From positions 12,352,585-12,416,584 of the forward strand of contig JANAVB010002199.1 in the NCBI GenBank assembly GCA_029216955.1: a stretch of 64,000 nt of DNA, read 5' to 3'. The position numbers were made by a program, and so were the translations under genes. Of the stretch, positions 48,108 to 59,799 are shown one piece after another. Source of the DNA: Iris pallida (Eukaryota > Streptophyta > Magnoliopsida > Asparagales > Iridaceae). A model generated the notes under the pieces. It worked only from the letters and a program-made list of their open reading frames with translations, did no database searches and had not been told where the DNA came from. How positions within the stretch are numbered: position 1 is the stretch's first letter; every line of letters begins with the position of its first letter.

Positions 48108-49894
48108 GATGGGCGAAACATATTCACTAAACCCATCTTGTCACATCCTCTCATCATGCTAATAGAACTAAGCTCCTTTGTCAGTCCGTCTGCTACCTGA
48201 TCTTTGATTGGAACATAGCCCAGCTCTAGTACTCCTTTCTCCAGCTTTTCTTTGATGAAGAATCTATCAATCTCGATATGCTTGGTCCTGTCATGCTGCA
48301 CTGGATTATTGGCAATACTAATAGCTGACTGGTTGTCACACCATAGCTTCATCTTGGCTCCCTGGTCCAGCTTTAGCTCCGTCAGCATATTCTTCAACTA
48401 TAATAGTTTTGTGACTCCCAAGGCCAAAGCTCTATACTCTGCTTCAGCTGTTGATCTGGCCACCACTGACTGCTTCTTACTCCTCCAAGAGACCAAGTTG
48501 CCTCCTACAAATATGCAGCAGTCCGATGTGGATCTCCTGTCGTCAACACAGCTAGCCCATTCAGAATCACAATAGCCCTCGATGTTTACATGATTATTTC
48601 TTCTGAAGGTCAGTCCTTTCCCAGGGGCTCCTTTCAAGTACCTCAGAATCTGGTATACTGCGTCTATATGACTCTTCCGGGGGTCATGCATGTAGCGGCT
48701 CACTATACTGACCGCAAAGCTGATATCAGGTCGAGTGTGGCTCAAGTAGATCAACTTGCCCACCAATCTCTGATATCTATCCCGGTCAACTGGTTCTCCA
48801 GCTTCAGCATCCAGTTTGAACTTCTGGTCTATCAGTGTCGTAGCTGGTTTGTATCCTATCATTCCTGTTTCTGTAAGCAGGTCCAGTGCATACTTCCTTT
48901 GAGAAAGAACGATTCCCTCATTATCTCGAGCAATCTCAATCCCAAAGAAGTATCGAAGAGGGCCAAGATCCTCCACCTCGAACTCCTTGCCAAGCTTTCC
49001 TTTGAGTTGGGCGATCTCCTGCTCATCATCGCCTGTGATAATTATATCATCTACATATACCGCAAGCATGGTGATGTGGCCTCCACTTCGTCTAAAGATG
49101 ATAGTGTGATCAGCATTGATCTGATGATATCCCATCCCTATCATTGCTCTTTTGAACCTGTCAAACCATGCTCGAGAAGACTGCTTATATCCATAGAGAG
49201 ACTTCTTCAGTCTGCAGACCTTGCCTTCTGTCTGTTTGGTGCCGAATCCTGGTGGTATCTTCATGTACACCTCCTTCACTAGATCTCCATGAAGAAATGT
49301 ATTCTTCATATCTAGTTGGTGTAGCTTCCACCCACCATTGGCTGCCAGGGAAATCAAGGTCCTAATAGTGCTCATCTTTGCCACTGGTACAAAGGTCTCG
49401 TCATAGTCGATACCGTATGTCTGACTGTATCCTTTTGTCACCAGTCGAGCTTTATAGCGCTCAACCTGTCCATCTGGGTTCAGCTTTACAGTAAAAACCC
49501 ATTTGCATCCGACTGCTCTTTTCCCTTCTGACAATCTTACCAGCTCCCAAGTGTGGTTCTTTTCAAGAGCTTCCAACTCCTCATGCATTGCCGCTTTCCA
49601 CTTTGGATCATTCTTGGCAACCTGCAAATTGTTAGGTACAATAATACTATCCAAAGATGCTATAAATGCTCCATGAGAAGAAGAGATATGATCATAAGAA
49701 ACAAACTTAGTAAAGTCCCAACCATATCTGTCCGGAAGATTTCTCGTATTACTGCGAATAGTCCTTCGTGTAGGTAGTGGTATGGGAGAAGTAGGAGGGA
49801 TGATATCACCTGAGGAGGGTGGTGGTGTAGATGAGGAGGATGGTGGTGCCTCAGGAGTTGGGACAGACGTATGCAAGGGACTTAGCACTGGCAC
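48104..49894 (-). pseudogene. copia reverse transcriptase and RNase H
   Basis: The longest open stretch of the element, 498 codons, from the variable linker through the RT (WKAAMHEELEALEKNHTWEL, then YDETFVPVAK, the catalytic YVDDIIITG and YLSHTRPDI) into RNase H (GYCDSEW, AEAEYRA). A single in-frame TAG at 48398-48400 interrupts RNase H. The frame then continues 97 codons with LWCDNQSAISIANN, then HIEIDRFFIKE, to the final stop at 48104. The RT catalytic aspartates are intact. Upstream it is joined in frame to integrase, with stops at 49988-49990 and 49997-49999. Confidence 0.95.
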
Positions 49895-50122
49895 TGTAGG
49901 TACTGGTCCTGCAGTTTTCTTCTCTCTCCTGCTGTAGGTAAGTAACTCCCCCTGAGTCGTAGGCCTGATACTTCTTATCTCCTCTCCCTATTCTGCTTAA
50001 CCTTCATGTTTTTCCTCAACCGTGCCTCTATGCCATACTTCTAGATCGGTTACCACCAAGTTCTCCATCTTCTCCTCTCGCCTTATACTGGTAGTATTAG
50101 GCGTGTTGTGCGAAGTTCCCTC

Positions 50123-51055
50123 CTAGCGGTAATATGGCTCATGCTCTCGGAAGTGGACATCCATACTAACGAACTTCTTCTTCTCTACTGGACTCCAATA
50201 CACATATCCCTTCTGAGTCACTGAGTAGCCTACGAAGATGCACTTGACTGCTCTGGGGTCAAGTTTCCTAACTGATGGTCTGTTGTCTTTCACAAAGCAC
50301 ACACACCCGAGCACCTTTAGTGGGAGTATCCCACTATTATTGCCTTGTAATACTTCGCATGGGGACTTCCATCCCAGGACTTTTGAAGGCATCCTGTTGA
50401 TAAGTTGAGCTGCTGTCAATACTGCATGTCCCTATAGATTTTGTGGGACATTCATGTCGATCATTATACTTCTTGCGGTCTCTAGAAGGTGTCAGTTCTT
50501 CCTTTCTGCTACACCATTTTGTGCTGGTGTGTATGCACAGCTGGTCTGGTGCTGTATTCCGTGTGCTGACAGGTACTCTGTAAGTGTCCTGTTGGTGTAC
50601 TACTCCGTTCCATTGTCAGACCTCAGTACCTTTACTACTGCATTGTACTGAGTCTGGACATATTTATGGAAGTCCCGAAAGCAAGCAAATACTTCACTCT
50701 TATTTTTCATTAAATATAGCCATGAGACACGAGATGCACAATCAATAAAGGAGAAAAAGTACTTATATCCATTCATAGTGTTAGTAGCACATGGACCCCA
50801 AACATCAAAATATACTACCTCAAAAACAAGAGAACTCTTATGACCAGTACCAACATATGAGCTTCTAGTAAGCTTTCCTAACTCGCATGCATCATATACT
50901 AATTTTTGTTTATTTGATTTTGCATACATCTCTGGATACAACTTACTTAGAGTATCAAAAGAAGAATATCCCATCCTCCTATGATGAAGTATCAAAGTAT
51001 CTTCAGTCCTCTGCTGCAGCTCTTCCATTCCAGCATTCTCTGCCATAGATATCAA
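50123..51055 (-). pseudogene. copia integrase
   Basis: Zinc-binding region (LHHRRMGYSS, then YDACELGK, with some ligands replaced), catalytic Asp in YFDVWGP, second Asp in RSDNGTE, and Glu in AQNGVAERKN: a complete DDE set. C-terminal motif LDPRAVKCIFVGYS, then QKGYVYWSP and VSMDVHF. In-frame stops lie at 50600-50602, 50492-50494, 50432-50434 and 50123-50125. Part of the same continuous frame as the rest of the element. Confidence 0.92.
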
Positions 51056-51121
51056 TGCTGAGTCCAGTCCTTCCCGATCTAGGTACCACAGTCCCTCATG
51101 CCAGGTGCCAGTCCCAAGTCT

Positions 51122-51586
51122 TCATCCTGTTCCTTTCTTCTGGAAGATCACCTTAGAAATATCAAAAGAAATAGTACATTTTAGTTGGAGAATTATAGAA
51201 CTAATAGACAAAAGACTGACTGGAAATGATGGAGCATGTAACGCATTGGATAATCTTACTGAACCTGTACAATTAACAGTATCCTTACCGACCACTGGTT
51301 GGAAAGTGCCATCTGTAGTCTGAATGGTGTCTGCTAGTGCTTGGTAAGTGTATAAAGAAAACTCACTAGCATTCCCGGTCACATGCCGAGATGTTCCTGA
51401 GTCGATAATCCAGTCTGACATTTTAAGGGAAGACATAGATGCAAGAGCGAGTGACTCGTCAGTACCTTCTGATGGGTGAGCATACATAGCGGCGTTGCCT
51501 CCAAAGAATGGGGTGGATGTCTCCTCTGCTCCGTTCCTTCTGTCTCCTTCGGTCGACGCTCTCTGCTTTCTCTCTAGCAGGTCCAT
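51122..51586 (-). pseudogene. copia aspartic protease region
   Basis: Active site WIIDSGTSRHVTG followed by IQTTDG, then the flap region and NALHAPSFPVSLLSIS, typical of copia protease. A TGA at 51122-51124 separates it from the pre-integrase segment, and a TGA at 51626-51628 lies upstream. Confidence 0.92.
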
Positions 51587-51721
51587 CAGTGCCTGATCCT
51601 CCTCAGTAAAGGTGCCACCAGCTCCTCAATTTCCTTCTGCCACCAGCAAGTTTGCCAGATAGCCTCCTCGTCCGCCTCGTCGGCCTCCTCGACCACGTCC
51701 ACGTCCAATATATCCTCGTCC

Positions 51722-52609
51722 TCATCCATCACCTAAGTCTCCCTCCTTAGGTGGTTTGGTACAAGCATATCGATGATGGTCCATCTCCTCGCAGTTGTAG
51801 CACTGTCGATTGTGTTGCCAGAGCTCTCCCTTGGATCTTGTATCGCCCGAGCTAACAGCTGCTAGTACTGACTTTGCTTTGGGGAGACCATATGTCCCTG
51901 TCTGTAGTCTGATTCGTGTCTCCTTCTGGATCATGGCTGAGATAGCCTCCTCAAGACTAGGGATCTCTGGTTGGGCGAGGAGTAAGACTGTCCTCTGTGC
52001 AAATGCGGCAGTCATCCCTTTGAAGAATTTTATCGTCCTCTCCTGCAGGCACATATGTCTCTCCTTGCACTTCGGTTCCCCGCAGCTTGCCCGTTTCGAG
52101 GAGTGATCATAATCTAGCCAGAGACGCTCCAACTCCGTAGCATACTCCTGCACCGTCTTCTCCCCTTGTACGGTGTCATCGATCTCCCCTTTTATCTGGA
52201 AGATCTGTAGGTTGTTTCCCACGCCATCATAGGTTCTCCTCAACTTCTTTCATATGTCTTTCATCATCTCAATGCCATCTACTGTAGAAGCAATAGACTG
52301 GACTAAGAAATTGAGAAGCCAGATGTAAATCACCATATGAGTGAATTTCTATTTGTCGTGTCCTGTCGAGCCCTCTTCCGGCTCTGTCTTCTCGTCCGTC
52401 AAGAATCCCTCCAGGTTCTTTCCTGCAAGGGTTCTTCTCACCCGCCGTAACCAACTCAGATAGGTGGCTGGTCCATCCAACTTCAGATTGATGGAGGGTA
52501 GTTCCAACTTTGGCGGCGCTCGTGTCGTACTATCATTAGCCGACACCTTTATCAACTTCATCAACGTCGCCTCATCGTCAACATCCAGCTTCTTGAGAAT
52601 TGCCTCCAT
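51722..52609 (-). pseudogene. copia gag
   Basis: Start ATG at 52609 with MEAILKKLDVDDEATLMKLI, then LKLDGPATYLSWLRRVRR, the capsid start. Further on come YATELERLWLDYDH and the zinc knuckle CYNCEEMDHHRYAC (CX2CX4HX4C), then an Arg-Gly-rich tail. Stops at 52349-52351 (TAG), 52250-52252 (TGA) and 51722-51724 (TGA); the frame is otherwise continuous with protease. Confidence 0.92.
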
Positions 52610-53146
52610 CGATGCTTCTTCTCGATCACGTCACACTTGCTCCACGACTCACGCTTGTCCTCGTCGTCCTCTCCTAAATCCGAATATGTCTGGTTTTATC
52701 GGATCTAGGCATCATCGGCATCTCCTTGAGAATCTCATATGAGATATATCTCCAAGAACGATTTTAGGCTTCCCTACACTGTAGGTGCCACAGATGAAAT
52801 AAATCTCAAGTTTAGGCTTACCTATACAGTAGGTGCCACAGAAGAGATAAATCTCAAGTTTAGGCTTACCTACACAGTAGGAGCCCTAAAAGTGGTGTGT
52901 ACTGAGGCACCCACGGCAGCAGCAGCGGTAGTAGCAGCCGCAGCGGAAGCGGCTGCAGCGGCAGCAGGAGCGGTACAGCAGTGGCAGTGGCACAGCCGCA
53001 GCGGCTCAGCAACGGCTGCAGCGGCAGCGGGAGCATCGGCACAGTAGCTGCAGCGTCAGCGGTGACGTGGGGGGGAAGGGAGGGCAAGGTTAGGGGTAGG
53101 GTTTGTGTGGAAAAGGTGGCTCTGACGGTATTCTAAGTAAGTTTAG
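52610..53146 (-). other. copia leader with 48-bp repeats and GC triplet tract
   Basis: The untranslated leader between primer site and gag. Near gag it has 2.6 tandem copies of a 48-bp unit (starting at 52766, 52814 and 52862 on the plus strand). Near the primer site there is a GCAGC/GCGGC-rich triplet tract (52905-53065). The sense-strand unit contains AG|GTAAGCC in two copies, a possible splice donor. Confidence 0.85.
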
Positions 53147-53158
53147 GCGCTGATACCA
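53147..53158 (-). other. copia primer binding site
   Basis: The minus strand reads TGGTATCAGCGC, adjoining the LTR directly. It is a variant of the tRNA-iMet site with one change. Confidence 0.88.
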
Positions 53159-53286
53159 TGTTAAGATTTTTAAGTGATTATTATTGGAATAGAGACTACA
53201 TATATATAGGAGAGGCTAGCCTCCTCTCCTATCATTCTAGGCAATGTGGGACTAAAGCCCAATAACACTTAACACATATATCAATA
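53159..53286 (-). repeat. copia 5' LTR
   Basis: TGTTAAGATTTTTAAG to CATATATCAATA. The terminal CA of the consensus has become TA here. Confidence 0.95.
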
Positions 53287-53291
53287 ATACT

Positions 53292-54453
53292 TCTATTCCT
53301 ATAGTTCTTTCTTCCACTTCTTATCATTACACGGCCCTATGGAGAACATAGAAAACAGAGGTTAAAGTTAACCTTACATACATCCCATGGTTCAGTGCAT
53401 CTGCGTCTGCGACGAAGGCTCGACGTTGAGGTTGACATCATGCGGTGCTTGCTGTAATTGCTTTACATGGATGGAGTCACGTCCAATTCGTTCGTCAATG
53501 CAGTTATGAGATATGGTAATGTATGAGGCTTCCTCAGTATAATTGGCATAAAGGTGTTGGTGCCGGTGTTTGGCGTTCATGGAGACACGATTCTCCGTCG
53601 TCATATTGATTGTCGACGAATCTGGGATGGTAGTCCCCATGCATAAGACAATCGCTGGCTTCAGAGTCCACCGGTCTCCGCAATACAGGGTTGCAAGACT
53701 TGCCAGTTCGCTCGCGACAAAGTCACAACTCGCCGGGAGGACCTCGCTCGGTTTAGCTCTGCCGAGAGCATCGAGGAGAAGGGTGGATGAGGGTGGCAAT
53801 TAACTCGGATTGATGGTGAGCGGTCTCAGTGGCTTGTGCTCCGGAGGCGCTGACGACAGAAGGGCTAGGGTTGGTTTTTAGAGGAGACAATGGGGAGGAT
53901 TCCTAACTGGATATATATACGTATATTGATTTAAATATACTTAGATACCTTGGTTAGGAGATATAGGTATATCTAGATATTTTTATATAGAGAGCGAGGA
54001 GATGTCCCGTATATGCAGAGTGGTAATGGTTGCTATATATGACTACCTTGAATTATGATAGGAGTAGATGATAAGAATGGATTTAAATTTAAATATTATT
54101 AAATGACTTTCCTTTATCCCTTATATTTTGTATTTATTCAAGGTTACCGAAGGATAGGAATGAAAGGAAGTGGCTTATCAATTACTCTCTTAATATATAT
54201 GCTATTATATATGTTTAGAGAAATAAGATTAAGGAGAAAGAGAAAGTCAAGATATAAGAGGGATTCTATATGTGTAAGTACGTGGCAGAATGCTTACTTA
54301 TTATAACCTCTACTTGTATAAGTATTTATGGTTAATTATGTCTACATCATATATAAAAAATGAATTAGTTTATATTGTCTTTAAAATATACCAGTATATT
54401 ATTAGTTGGTTAAATACAACCTGTTTATTTTATTTAGCCATCAATTTATATTG

Positions 54454-54523
<70 letters not shown>

Positions 54524-55211
54524 CACAAGCCCTATAAAATAATATTTATTACATAAGTAAACTAAATACTTAATGATATTTAATGTTTATAATAACAAAA
54601 ATAGACTAGTGATGATAACAAACAAGGAAAAGAACAATAGTTGTACATCCAAAAATCTGTATAGTCTAGATCCCAAAAATACACAAGTATGTCTAAGGAA
54701 AATAGTTATCATATTTTTTTGAATAACTATTCGTATTTATAATTCTATTTATAACCACTAATTATCAGACCATTCAAATAAATACTAATCTAAATATGTA
54801 CAATATATATCATCATAGACATCTTGGGATGCACTACATATCTACATGGGCTTGGACTTGGTTCGGGTCCAGTCCGAGCTAAATCGGCACCATCGGGTTG
54901 CCTATCAGTCTTAATATTGATAAACAACTAATTTATTATTTGTTGGGGTCAAGCCGCAACTTGGCCTTGTTTTCCTAGTTAGGATACACTTATGGCTTGG
55001 CCTTCCCTACCATGGCTAAAATACTAGCCAAGGCACACCACTGTACTATCCGTGCCACGATTTCTAGTCACCTTGTACTCCAATACTCAACCATGGCTAA
55101 GGTATAATAATAACTATTTAATTAAATATTTATAAAAAATACAAAATCACCATTTAATTCAATTAAATAATAAATAAAAAATACTTCAAAATTCTGGGAA
55201 GAGGAGTTACA
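53292..55211 (-). repeat. solo LTR, right segment
   Basis: Contains a GC-richer region 53390-53890 with a 135-codon open frame (53392-53799, minus). The frame starts at TTG, encodes no family I recognise, and lies just downstream of a TATATATATCC run near 53910. It probably belongs to the transcribed leader of the LTR rather than to a gene. The rest is AT-rich, with (TA)n at 54460-54520. Confidence 0.6.
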
Positions 55212-55837
55212 CATGCATATATATGTCTTGTATATCTAGGTGCCAGTTATGTATATAGGATAGTTGAACCCTATTAGTTAGCTGATAGAAAGGTAGCAGT
55301 CCTATAGTGGGATGAAGATAGGGGAATATATATATATATGTAACAGTCATAGGAAACTTATATAACAGTATCCTATATCTAGTAGAGTTTAGATACTTAG
55401 TGTATGGTTCCATATCCTACAAATTGACTTATACAACCAAGTTAGACTAGTTGACCTAGAATTGACCTAGTTTGACTTTCATGACCTAGAAAAGGCCTAA
55501 CGGCATATAATTAGTGTATTTAAATATATTGTTTACTCTAGAACACCTTGTAACTCTGTAATTTTATATTAGGTATTTGTGACGCCGGTTCAGATATCGA
55601 TACTCAGTCGTTGCTCAGCAAATAAAGCGAAAACCTACCTTTGATTGTTTTCATCAAAATAATATATATATTACCTACTCTAGACTACTTAACTTGATAC
55701 CGACGTACTGTTACACAGATTGATGCTAAATGGATCTTATCATGAGATGTTATCCCCTTATCGGGTATATCATGTCATGTACTTTACCATGTGCGTCATG
55801 TACTCTTTGTACTCATATTATTCTCTCATGTACTTCA
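55212..55837 (+). mobile_element. long-LTR fragment C, right part
   Basis: Continues 43421-46298 after the nested solo LTR. It holds TTGACCTAGAATTGACCTAG and CATGAGATGTTATCCC, which match the solo LTR at 25223-28728 (27700 region) in the same orientation. It is cut at 55837 by the chromovirus LTR. Confidence 0.65.
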
Positions 55838-57667
55838 TGTTACACCCCGATTCAACGGACCATTCGTCCCCATTCCTATTATGCCGAATCGATCGTCCTC
55901 GCTAAGGCGTGATGTCGTACGAGTCTATAATTGTACTCATACAAGACAAGAACATTATATTTGATCATTCTTATTTTAAACATCAAGTTGAAACTTCACA
56001 AATCTTAGAGTACATAATTGAACACGTAGTATAGAAAGACAGAAATATGCTTTTCATTGATAGCTTGCAATGATTACATTAGATATGCCGTTGTGGCTAC
56101 ATTGATTGAAACAAAAGAAAATATACTCGACAAGCTGCCTGAACTAACACTTGCCGTTCCATACATTCACTCTTTTATACATTAAAAGCCTTCGATGAAT
56201 TGGCATCAAAATACTTCAGAATAGGAAAAGCTTCAAAATGCCTCTCCGAACTTCAGCTTTGGCTTAGCGACGTGCACCTCCAGAGTCCTCGTCACCTGTG
56301 AGATTGGGGATTAGTATACTTGGAAATGCAGTAGTGAGTGGGATGAACCTACTCATCTAAACCGACTCTGATTTGTTAAGGTAGGCATGCATTGGAGTTT
56401 TTTTTCTATTTAGAACTAAATGAATTCAGTTTATATTGATAGCCTTCCATTTGAAACAGTAAAGCATACAGAAATTATAACAGTTTATCTCATTCTTACT
56501 ACGACTGTGCTCGTCCCTGCATAAAAAAAGATATTATAATTTCCACCTGCATAGGATAATAGGTGAGCATGCTATTTTATATGCGGTCATCGATGTTAAT
56601 CACCACGAGGGACTATTCATCATGGCATTCGATGCACCCTATCAAACTAGGTTACAAGCCTAGCTGGAGGTCCTGTAATGCCTCGTGCCAAGCACGAAAT
56701 CTCAAATTCCCCTAGGTCGATTTAGTTTCGATGCCCTGGATATGGTTTCGAGGAAACCCTTGTGCACAAGTTGTCTATTACCATGAAAATGTGAGAACAG
56801 TTTAACATATGAAACGGATTGCATAGCATGGACATTATTAAGCAGTATTATCATTTTTTTCCAACTCTTGTAACTAAGTCATTTTCCCCAAAGCTGTACT
56901 TTCGATTTAGCATCCCGTAGGTACCAAATTACCCCGAGACACCGTATGTCGCAACCAATGTTTCATTATTTTATTTTGCAGATCAGGAATAGTCTATCTT
57001 TTTTCTAGAACCCTACCTTTTCACGTTTTAGTGTGAAACTTATATTTTTAGAGTAAATTACTTTAAACTGATACATTTTTTCGATTTCTTGATCTTAGTG
57101 GATTGACATGCATTTAACTTGGCATCGTCGATTTGAATAAGTTCGAGACAAAATAATTTCGTTTGTGGGACATAGTAGAAAAGAAGGGACCGAACCACCC
57201 ACCAAGTATTTGATCATGCCGAGGGTTGAAGCGCTTCGCAACATTCAAGTTCAATTATGCGAGCTCCTGCAATAACACTAACATTTAGTTAGAATTCCTT
57301 CTTTAATCCCTCGTTTCAAAATTTGTAGAATGTATTCAGAAAACGACGCTAAAACACATTCATCAAAACTAAGCGGCAAAAATCTAAGAAAACCATACAG
57401 CTATCCGATCCCGTCAAAGGGACTCTTATATAGAGCTCACTCGCCGAGACGCAGCCTGCTGCATCTAGGACTTATTCCAACAGAAGTCGTTCCATTAGTT
57501 GGATCGATTCTCGTAATATTCATCCAAATTAATTTGTTTGATGTCGTAAGGCGTTATCGAATACCGAGCGCAGCGATTGAGTCAGATGGCCATCTAAGTT
57601 CCCGACCGATCTGACTCGACGCAAGTATATTACGAAGTCCGCCGTCTATCGGAAGCGGGACACTACA
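55838..57667 (-). repeat. chromovirus 3' LTR
   Basis: On the minus strand TGTAGTGTCCCG (57667) to ...GGTGTAACA (55838), about 1.83 kb. It shares its first 12 bases and a 21-base block (55890-55910) with the LARD LTRs at 11500 and 16507. Confidence 0.85.
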
Positions 57668-57700
57668 TAGTATACCACTAAGAAAAAGTTTCGTCTCGAA
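57668..57700 (-). other. chromovirus polypurine-side motif
   Basis: The minus strand reads CGAGACGAAACTTTTTCTTAG then TGGTATACTA up to the LTR, almost the same as the LARD junction at 16477-16506. Confidence 0.8.
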
Positions 57701-57756
57701 AGTTAAGAACAAGGGTCTGACCTTAAATTAGGCGAACAACGAAGGGTGCTTCTACT

Positions 57757-59109
57757 TCATTTCTGTCTCCATTTCCTACGTCGGCTCTTCAACTGAATGG
57801 TTCCGCTAAAGCACGCGGACCAAGGACATCGATCGATTTCGTAATACCTTCTCTTTATGGTCCAAAATTTGAATAGGCTCTTCCGAGTAAGAAAAGTCAG
57901 TACGTAGCTCCAATTGATCGAAGCTAACCACGTGACTTGGATCGTGCACATATTTTTAAAGTTGTGAAATATGGAAAATATCGTATACTTCAGCTAAGGT
58001 AGGAGGTAGTATAATCCGATAAGTAACCGTTGCAACTCGCTCGAGGATCTCGAAAGGGCCTACAAATCTCTGACTCAATTTGCCTTTAATGTCGAACTGT
58101 ATCACGCCACGCATGGGCGTTACTTTCAAGAACACATGGTCCCTGACCAAAAATTCTAGCGATCGTCAACAAAGATCTGCGTAGCTCATTTGTCAATTTT
58201 GTGCGATACGGAGTCTATCTCGGATCATACGGATCTTTTCGACGGCCTGCTCCATCATTTTCGGTCTGAGCACGTGTCGCTCTCCGACTTCATTCCAGCA
58301 TATCTGTGACCAACACTTCCTTCCGTAGAGTGCTCCATACAGAGCCATCTGAATACTTGACTGATAACTGTTATTGTATGCAAACTTCGCAAACGACAAA
58401 TATGTATCCTAACTAGTATTTAGATCGATCGCACACAGACGTAAGATATCCTCTAAGATTTGATTCACTCTCTCCGTCTGACCGCCTATCTGGGGGTCGT
58501 ATGAAGTACTAAAATTCAATTTGGTCCCCATTGATGCTTGCAGGCTCGTCCAGAAATGCAATAGGAATTCGCCCATCTCTGTCCAAAATTATTGAGGCCG
58601 GTACCCCATATAGTCGAACAATCTCGTCGATATAGATTTGCGCTAATCGTTCGATGCTCCATCATACTTTAATTGTGATGAAGTGAGCCAACTTGGCCAA
58701 TCTATCAATAATAACCCAAATCGCATCATTTCCTTACGGTGTCTTCGAAAATCAAACAATAAAATCTATCAAGATATTATCCTACTTCCATGCACTGCAA
58801 CACGAAAGTAGCTCTCCGCCTAGCCTTTAATGTTCTGCCTTTACTTGTTGATATGCCATGTACAGCGATACGAAAGTAGCCACGTCCTTCTTCATGCCGT
58901 ACCACCAAAAGTTTGTGCACAAGTCCTTGTACATCTTGGTGCTCCCAGGATGTAACAAGTACTTCGCATAATATGCCTACGTCAAATTTTTTTCTGAGTT
59001 TGGCAGTATCAGGATTGCAGAGCCTTCCTTTTAGTCGCATTGTCCTGTCTCTGTCTTCCGCAAAGTCAGTTGCTATTCCTGTTGAAATCAGCTCGCGCAT
59101 CTTCTTCAA
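57757..59109 (-). pseudogene. chromovirus integrase with chromodomain-like tail
   Basis: The C-terminal part of the integrase is clear: FAYNNSYQSSI, then ALYGRKCWSQICW and VEKIRMIRDRL (58193-58399), then HVFLKVTPMRGV and KLSQRFVGPFEILERV...DIFHISQL (57956-58150). After a stop, the tail reads KYVHDPSHVV and VLRNRSMSLVRVL, the usual chromodomain-like end of chromovirus integrases. The catalytic core between about 58400 and 58780 is broken by frameshifts. Confidence 0.88.
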
Positions 59110-59454
59110 GAATGAATCGTCTTTCTATGCGGTCTTTATTTTGCTAAGCAGGCTCAACCCAAGCTTCAATTGAACCAGGTGTAGAGGTCGATACTCAATT
59201 TCGAGTTCTATAACCATCGTTTCAAGGTCTCATCATATCTCGTTATTTAGGGCTAGTGATCCCATAAACATTCTGCTCAGCCCATCGGCTATGACGTTTC
59301 CCTTGTCCGGCGTATACTCGATCATTAACTCATAATCTTTTTTGAGTTTGAGCTAACGTCGCTACCGTAAGTTGAGTTCTCGTTGCGTAAGTAAGTATTT
59401 GAGGCTTTTATGATCTGTGTAGATTCTGCAAGCCACACAATAGAGGTAGTGGAA

Positions 59455-59772
59455 TCAGAGTTTCAATGCAAACACGATCGTCGCCAATTCTAGGTCATGC
59501 GTCGGATAGTTTTTCTTGTGCTGCTTCACCTGCCGTGAAGTATATGAGATAACTTTGTCCTTCTGTATGAGTACGCACCCGAGGCCAGTTCTCGATGCAT
59601 CGCTGAATATCTGAAAGCCTTTTGGTCCATCTGGAAGTGTAAGGATTAGAGTTGAGACAAGCCATTGCTTCAACTCTTGAAAGATGGATTCACAGTCGTC
59701 ACTCCTTTCGAATACGACTCCCTTCTGGGTAAGGCGAGTCAGAGGCGATGCTAGTTTTGAAAAGCTACGCAC
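59455..59772 (-). pseudogene. chromovirus RNase H
   Basis: [15 protein letters not shown] is the RT-RNase H connection; [18 protein letters not shown] holds the first catalytic Asp; [17 protein letters not shown] holds the Glu. The frame ends at a stop at 59455. Confidence 0.92.
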
Positions 59773-59799
59773 GAATCTTTGGTAGTAAGCCCAGGAAAC

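Larger units (their letters stand above)
47969..53286 (-). mobile_element. Ty1/copia element with 128-bp LTRs, nearly complete
   Basis: The 5.3-kb element has very short LTRs (47969-48096 and 53159-53286) differing at about 4 of 128 positions, and a perfect duplication ATACT (47964-47968, 53287-53291). Primer site, polypurine tract and all domains are present in copia order: gag, protease, integrase, RT, RNase H. One reading frame runs from 52609 to 48104 without a frameshift but contains 12 stop codons. It is therefore recently inserted yet inactive. The tiny LTRs resemble those of small-LTR plant copia lineages such as Ale/Retrofit; the lineage is inferred. Confidence 0.95.
46299..55211 (-). 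mobile_element. solo LTR (about 3.6 kb) interrupted by a copia element
   Basis: On the minus strand it starts TGTAACTCCTCTTCCC at 55211 and ends ...GAGCCGCGACA at 46299. The 5-bp duplication CATGC is perfect (46294-46298, 55212-55216). Its parts are 46299-47968 and 53287-55211, separated by the younger copia insertion. A (TA)n array lies at 54460-54520. The 400 bp at the right end align with the solo LTR ending at 36691. No primer site or pol. Confidence 0.88.

Noticed and set aside
48590..49282. 230-codon plus-strand frame
   Set aside because: Shadow of the copia reverse transcriptase on the opposite strand.
52766..52890. Regular repeats resembling a CRISPR array
   Set aside because: Plain head-to-tail 48-bp tandem repeat without unique spacers, in a plant retrotransposon leader.
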